From Callorhinus ursinus (taxonomy: Eukaryota; Chordata; Mammalia; Carnivora; Otariidae): DNA of 64,000 nucleotides. Shown in pieces: positions 60,641 through 64,000 of this stretch. The notes under the pieces are model-generated. The model ran no database searches and had not been told where the DNA came from. It saw nothing but the letters and a program-made list of their open reading frames with translations. The position numbers were made by a program, and so were the translations under genes. The stretch lies in contig NW_020312785.1 of NCBI RefSeq assembly GCF_003265705.1, positions 127,346,390 through 127,410,389 on the forward strand, read 5' to 3'. Position 1 is the stretch's first letter, and each line of letters starts with the position of its first letter.

Positions 60641-62135
60641 TACCATGCAAAAGAAAAGTGGGAATATATATGACACAACTCTTATAAACTATGAAGTATT
60701 GCAACCCTATCTTTATGAACAACGTGTCTTTGTTATTATACGGGATAAGAATTTATAACAAATTGCTTGTGTGACTTTGACAATTAACAGGCAACTAAAG
60801 GTGGCTGAAGAAAAAATATAAACTGCTTTTCAGTAACTATTTAGCTAACTGCTGCCTTTCAAAGTGTGTACAGACCTAAGTAGCTATGGGTTAAACACAT
60901 TTAACACACATGCCCAAACAGAAACACACAGAAATTACTACTTATCTTTCTTTTTCCTAAACTATTATTGTCCTACTTCATTCCACTGATGTGATTATTC
61001 TGCCACCCAATATCTATGTTACTCTAGGGCTTCATTCAGCCATTTAGTTCATTGTTGTTGGAAATGATAATATTCACCAGGCATTATATCTGTTCCATGT
61101 GTTTGTTATGTAGGTTCCATATGTTCTGTGTAGTTTCCAGATCTCTGAAAGTGGCTTATTAAAAGCTGCTAAAATGATAATCTTCTCAGCTCAACAAACA
61201 ACTTTTTAAAATGTCAAAATGCAGAGACCTTTTGCACTTATTTTAAACTCTTTTAAATACTGTCTCTTTTGCTTGCTTCTAAAAACACAAATAGTAAAAA
61301 TTGGAATTTACTACTTTCAGGAAATTATTAAAATTTTCATTTACAAATTATATAACTTCTCCAGTGCAATGAGTTAAAAGTCTTTGAAAGTCTAACCAGC
61401 AATCCAGAAACACAGACTCATAATCACTGCAACTCATGTATAATATTCATGTGTTAATGAACAGATATGATTGATAGGTCAAAGTATGAGTGTGGAAATA
61501 TGGGATGTGATGTGGGCCAGGGAGGGTGAACAGAGACCTTTTTTTGGAGGAAGCAAGAGAGAATGTAAAGAACACTGCATAAGTTCCCTGAAAATAAAAT
61601 AATGACATTTGAGGACAAAATTAAATTTAGTAATAGAATTTCATTATATTTGATGACTAAGTATTTATACACATTTGTTTGAAGTAAAAAAGAAACATAG
61701 TGCCCTTTAATTCATATTTGAAAAACCACATGGCATTTTCTAAAATTCCTAAGAATGAAATGTGTATTTGTTTGCATGTGTGCTATGTACTGGGAGAGGA
61801 TGCTGATGAGGAGAAAGGAGAGATCCGTGTGTTTTTGAAATGATATAGTTTAACAATCTCTTACATATAATAACAGAGCTTCTAAAACTCAAGATAAACT
61901 TGTAAATGCTAATGACTTCTAAAACTGCAACTATTTGGGATAATCATAAAATGTAGAAGTAACTGCTATTTTTAAGCAAACTAAAATGGATTTTATGATA
62001 TCTCATTAGCACTCATTTTTATATTTAATTCACGTTGTAAGAAATATTAGTGAAGCTTATTGTTAAGATACGAAATAAAGACAAAAAAATGTAAAGTGCT
62101 TTGTAGATTACTGGTTTTCCAGTGACAATATGTAT
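60641..62135. other. No feature recognised
   Basis: AT-rich sequence, no supported gene or repeat. Confidence 0.35.
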
Positions 62136-62139
62136 ACTG

Positions 62140-62290
62140 TCACAAGGCCATGCTCTAAGGAGGCTGGAGATCCGAGTTCACATTCTTGCTTTGCCATCTA
62201 TGTGCTACGTGACTCTAGGCAAGTTGCCGAAGTGAAGTTAAGGTTTTGTATTTGTAATATGGCCATTGTCCTAATGTTTAATTCATAAAG
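62140..62290 (+). repeat. MIR SINE fossil, plus strand
   Basis: tggagatccgagttcacatt, cttgctttgccatctatgtg and ctacgtgactctaggcaag follow the 5' half of MIR. Confidence 0.65.
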
Positions 62291-62434
62291 TTATTTGAGG
62301 ATCACAAGATCTAAGATGACACAAACTTATTCAACACGACAAACTGGAAAAACTCAACATATTTTAGCATTCTTGTTTAAAATTAAAGCTACATTGCAGA
62401 AGTTGTATAAATTTTTTTAACATTTTAACTGAGT

Positions 62435-62690
62435 TTTAGTTTTTCAGCTTTATTGAGATAATTGATGTTTGGCATTGTGTAAGTTCAAGTAAGGTATATG
62501 AAATGATGACTTGATACAAGCATATATTATGAAATGATAATAACAAAAGGGTGAGTTTACACATCCATCATCTCATATAATTACTTTGTGTGTGTGGTAA
62601 GAACATTTTAGATCTATTCTCAGTATTGCATAAGTTGTGCTACCATTAAAGGCCATTAAATAATTTCCCTATTTAACTATTTGCCAACAA
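62435..62690 (-). mobile_element. L1M-type 3'UTR fossil, minus strand
   Basis: Reads as the reverse complement of an old L1 3'UTR: tcagctttattgagataatt, gcattgtgtaagttcaagta, tgatgacttgatacaagcat, acatccatcatctcatataa and gtggtaagaacatttt. Confidence 0.65.
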
Positions 62691-63336
62691 GTTATTTTAT
62701 TAAAATTGAAGAGATATGAAGGATTTACATGTCTTTATAATTAGGTATTTATCATACCTGGAAATCATTCCAAGGTTTAGAGGGAATTATATTTTATAAG
62801 ATGGATTTCTTAAAACTTACATCATGATTCTTAAGTTTCTCAGTAGTCATAAAAGATAGTAAAATGGACAGTTATCAATATGTCAAACTAAAAATAAACT
62901 TGAGATTGATTTAGAACATTGAAAATGAAATTAGTGAGAACTGAAACTAAAATAAGGTCATTGTTAAACAATACTCAGACTAAACAAAATTAACCTAGCT
63001 TCTTACTCCATGAAATATTTGCTCTTGGAATCTAAGACTGTGAACCAACTAAAAAGCTTATTTATCAAGACTAATGGTTTGTTTATTAAGACTCACTTCA
63101 AGATCTTTTGCTACTCGCAACAATTCAAAACAATTATGTCATAAACTCTGCTTCATCTCAACCATTTCTCTACCTTGAAAGACCTGCCTTAAAATTATCC
63201 AGCCCAGTCCCCAACACCGGTTAATTTCCTATTTTGAGACATTATTAACTTTAAGTGGTGTACTCCCTTGCTGCTGTAGGTTTAATAAACTTAGGTTTAC
63301 TTCATAAGCAGATTTTTTTTACTGGACATTTAGGGA
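62691..63336. other. No feature recognised
   Basis: AT-rich sequence, nothing supported. Confidence 0.35.
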
Positions 63337-63774
63337 CTATCTACGGACAACAATTTTTAAGACATCTCTTATAGTATCCAGAGAGATAAGATATGAGTAT
63401 CTTTTACCCTCTTGATGATAAATGGTAAGAGTGTTTTTCTCACTGGTGTATGGATAAAAGTGAACAGGTGTTGAGGAAAGGAAACAAACTACCCTGCTTT
63501 GATCTAGGAGTTGTGTGCCATTCATAACAATCCAGTGGATTGTTCTCCAGTCCATGCAAGTTAGATACAGATATCTAATTGTGCACCAGTAGGAAATGGC
63601 TATCATTAGAACTTCCACCAGCCTTCTGGAACTTAAGGAGAAAATCCAAGTAATTATATTATATTCAACAATATTCAGACAACACATTTGCCACACGTGG
63701 ACCTCTACAGAAAAGCTGTTAATAAGATAGATTGGCATTCCTATTCTATTCTTTGCCATTTTACTCTTGAACAT
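63337..63774 (-). other. 145-codon open frame, unrecognised
   Basis: The longest open frame in the window outside known repeats. It contains LTCMDWRTIHWIVMNGTQLL in the middle and ends SLDTIRDVLKIVVRR. I recognise no domain or family. It is rich in I, L, Y, S and C, as chance frames in AT-rich DNA often are, and no promoter, splice or polyadenylation signal stands out. Most likely fortuitous or a remnant, but not excluded as an exon. Confidence 0.2.
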
Positions 63775-64000
63775 TTCTCTGAAATAGCATTTGGCTCCCT
63801 ATCAAGAATATAAAGAAAAATCTTAAACTATCTTGGCTTCCACATCTAAGAAATTGAAATAGTACTGACAAGCTTACTGTGGTTTGAGAAGATTGGAAAT
63901 AGAATTGCAAGGATGATAAGAAAAGAATAAATTGTTCACTTTCTGGATGGGGTTCTCGCTTTTGTGAACCAGAGGATAATGACTCTGGACGAGGGTTCTG
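63775..64000. other. No feature recognised
   Basis: End of window, nothing supported. Confidence 0.35.

Overview
This window is gene-poor mammalian nuclear DNA, probably intergenic or deep intronic. I find no intact protein-coding gene, no structural RNA gene and no CRISPR array. The organism is a carnivore. Thirteen copies of the tRNA-derived CAN SINE are scattered through the window (head like GCGCCTGGGTGGCTCAGT, pyrimidine-rich body, AAATAAATAAA tail), and this SINE family is known from Carnivora. The sequence around CCCACATCGGGCTCCCTGCTC fits a bear, seal, mustelid or panda type better than the typical dog or cat subfamilies. That narrower placement is inference from memory, not a database search.

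Layout. 1-6.9 kb: AT-rich sequence with CAN SINEs and old hAT-type (MER5-like) fossils. About 6.95-17.9 kb: a nested LINE-1 complex, in which one old L1M-type element on the + strand has been split by two carnivore L1 copies and two SINEs. One of those L1s carries another SINE and the other carries a short antisense L1 tail. 18.3-18.95 kb: a processed pseudogene of ATP5PD (mitochondrial ATP synthase subunit d), full length but with two in-frame stops. 21.0-23.1 kb: an L1 with a 5' inversion, bracketed by a perfect 14-bp target-site duplication. 24-31 kb: mostly plain sequence with weak MIR, L2 and MER5 fossils and a 66-bp L1 micro-insertion. 30.8-32.3 kb: an LTR fossil abutting a 3' L1 fragment with a long (AC)n run. 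36.0-40.3 kb: an MLT1-type LTR, then an L1 that keeps both ends but has lost ORF1 and parts of ORF2. 41.0-41.8 kb: a MaLR-like LTR containing a 20-bp minisatellite. 42-64 kb: SINEs, MIRs, a solo ERV1-like LTR (52.7-53.25 kb), an L1M tail and otherwise unrecognised AT-rich sequence.

No genes here work together. The common thread is L1 activity, because L1 copies, SINEs and the ATP5PD retrocopy mostly share target-site duplications and A-rich tails. Nearly all longer open frames are L1 ORF2 remnants, their antisense shadows or chance. The longest frame outside a recognised repeat is at 63337-63774 on the minus strand. I found no evidence of an undescribed biological system. The findings are unusual insertion structures and some unexplained blocks. 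Repeat family names come from remembered consensus patterns and need RepeatMasker confirmation.
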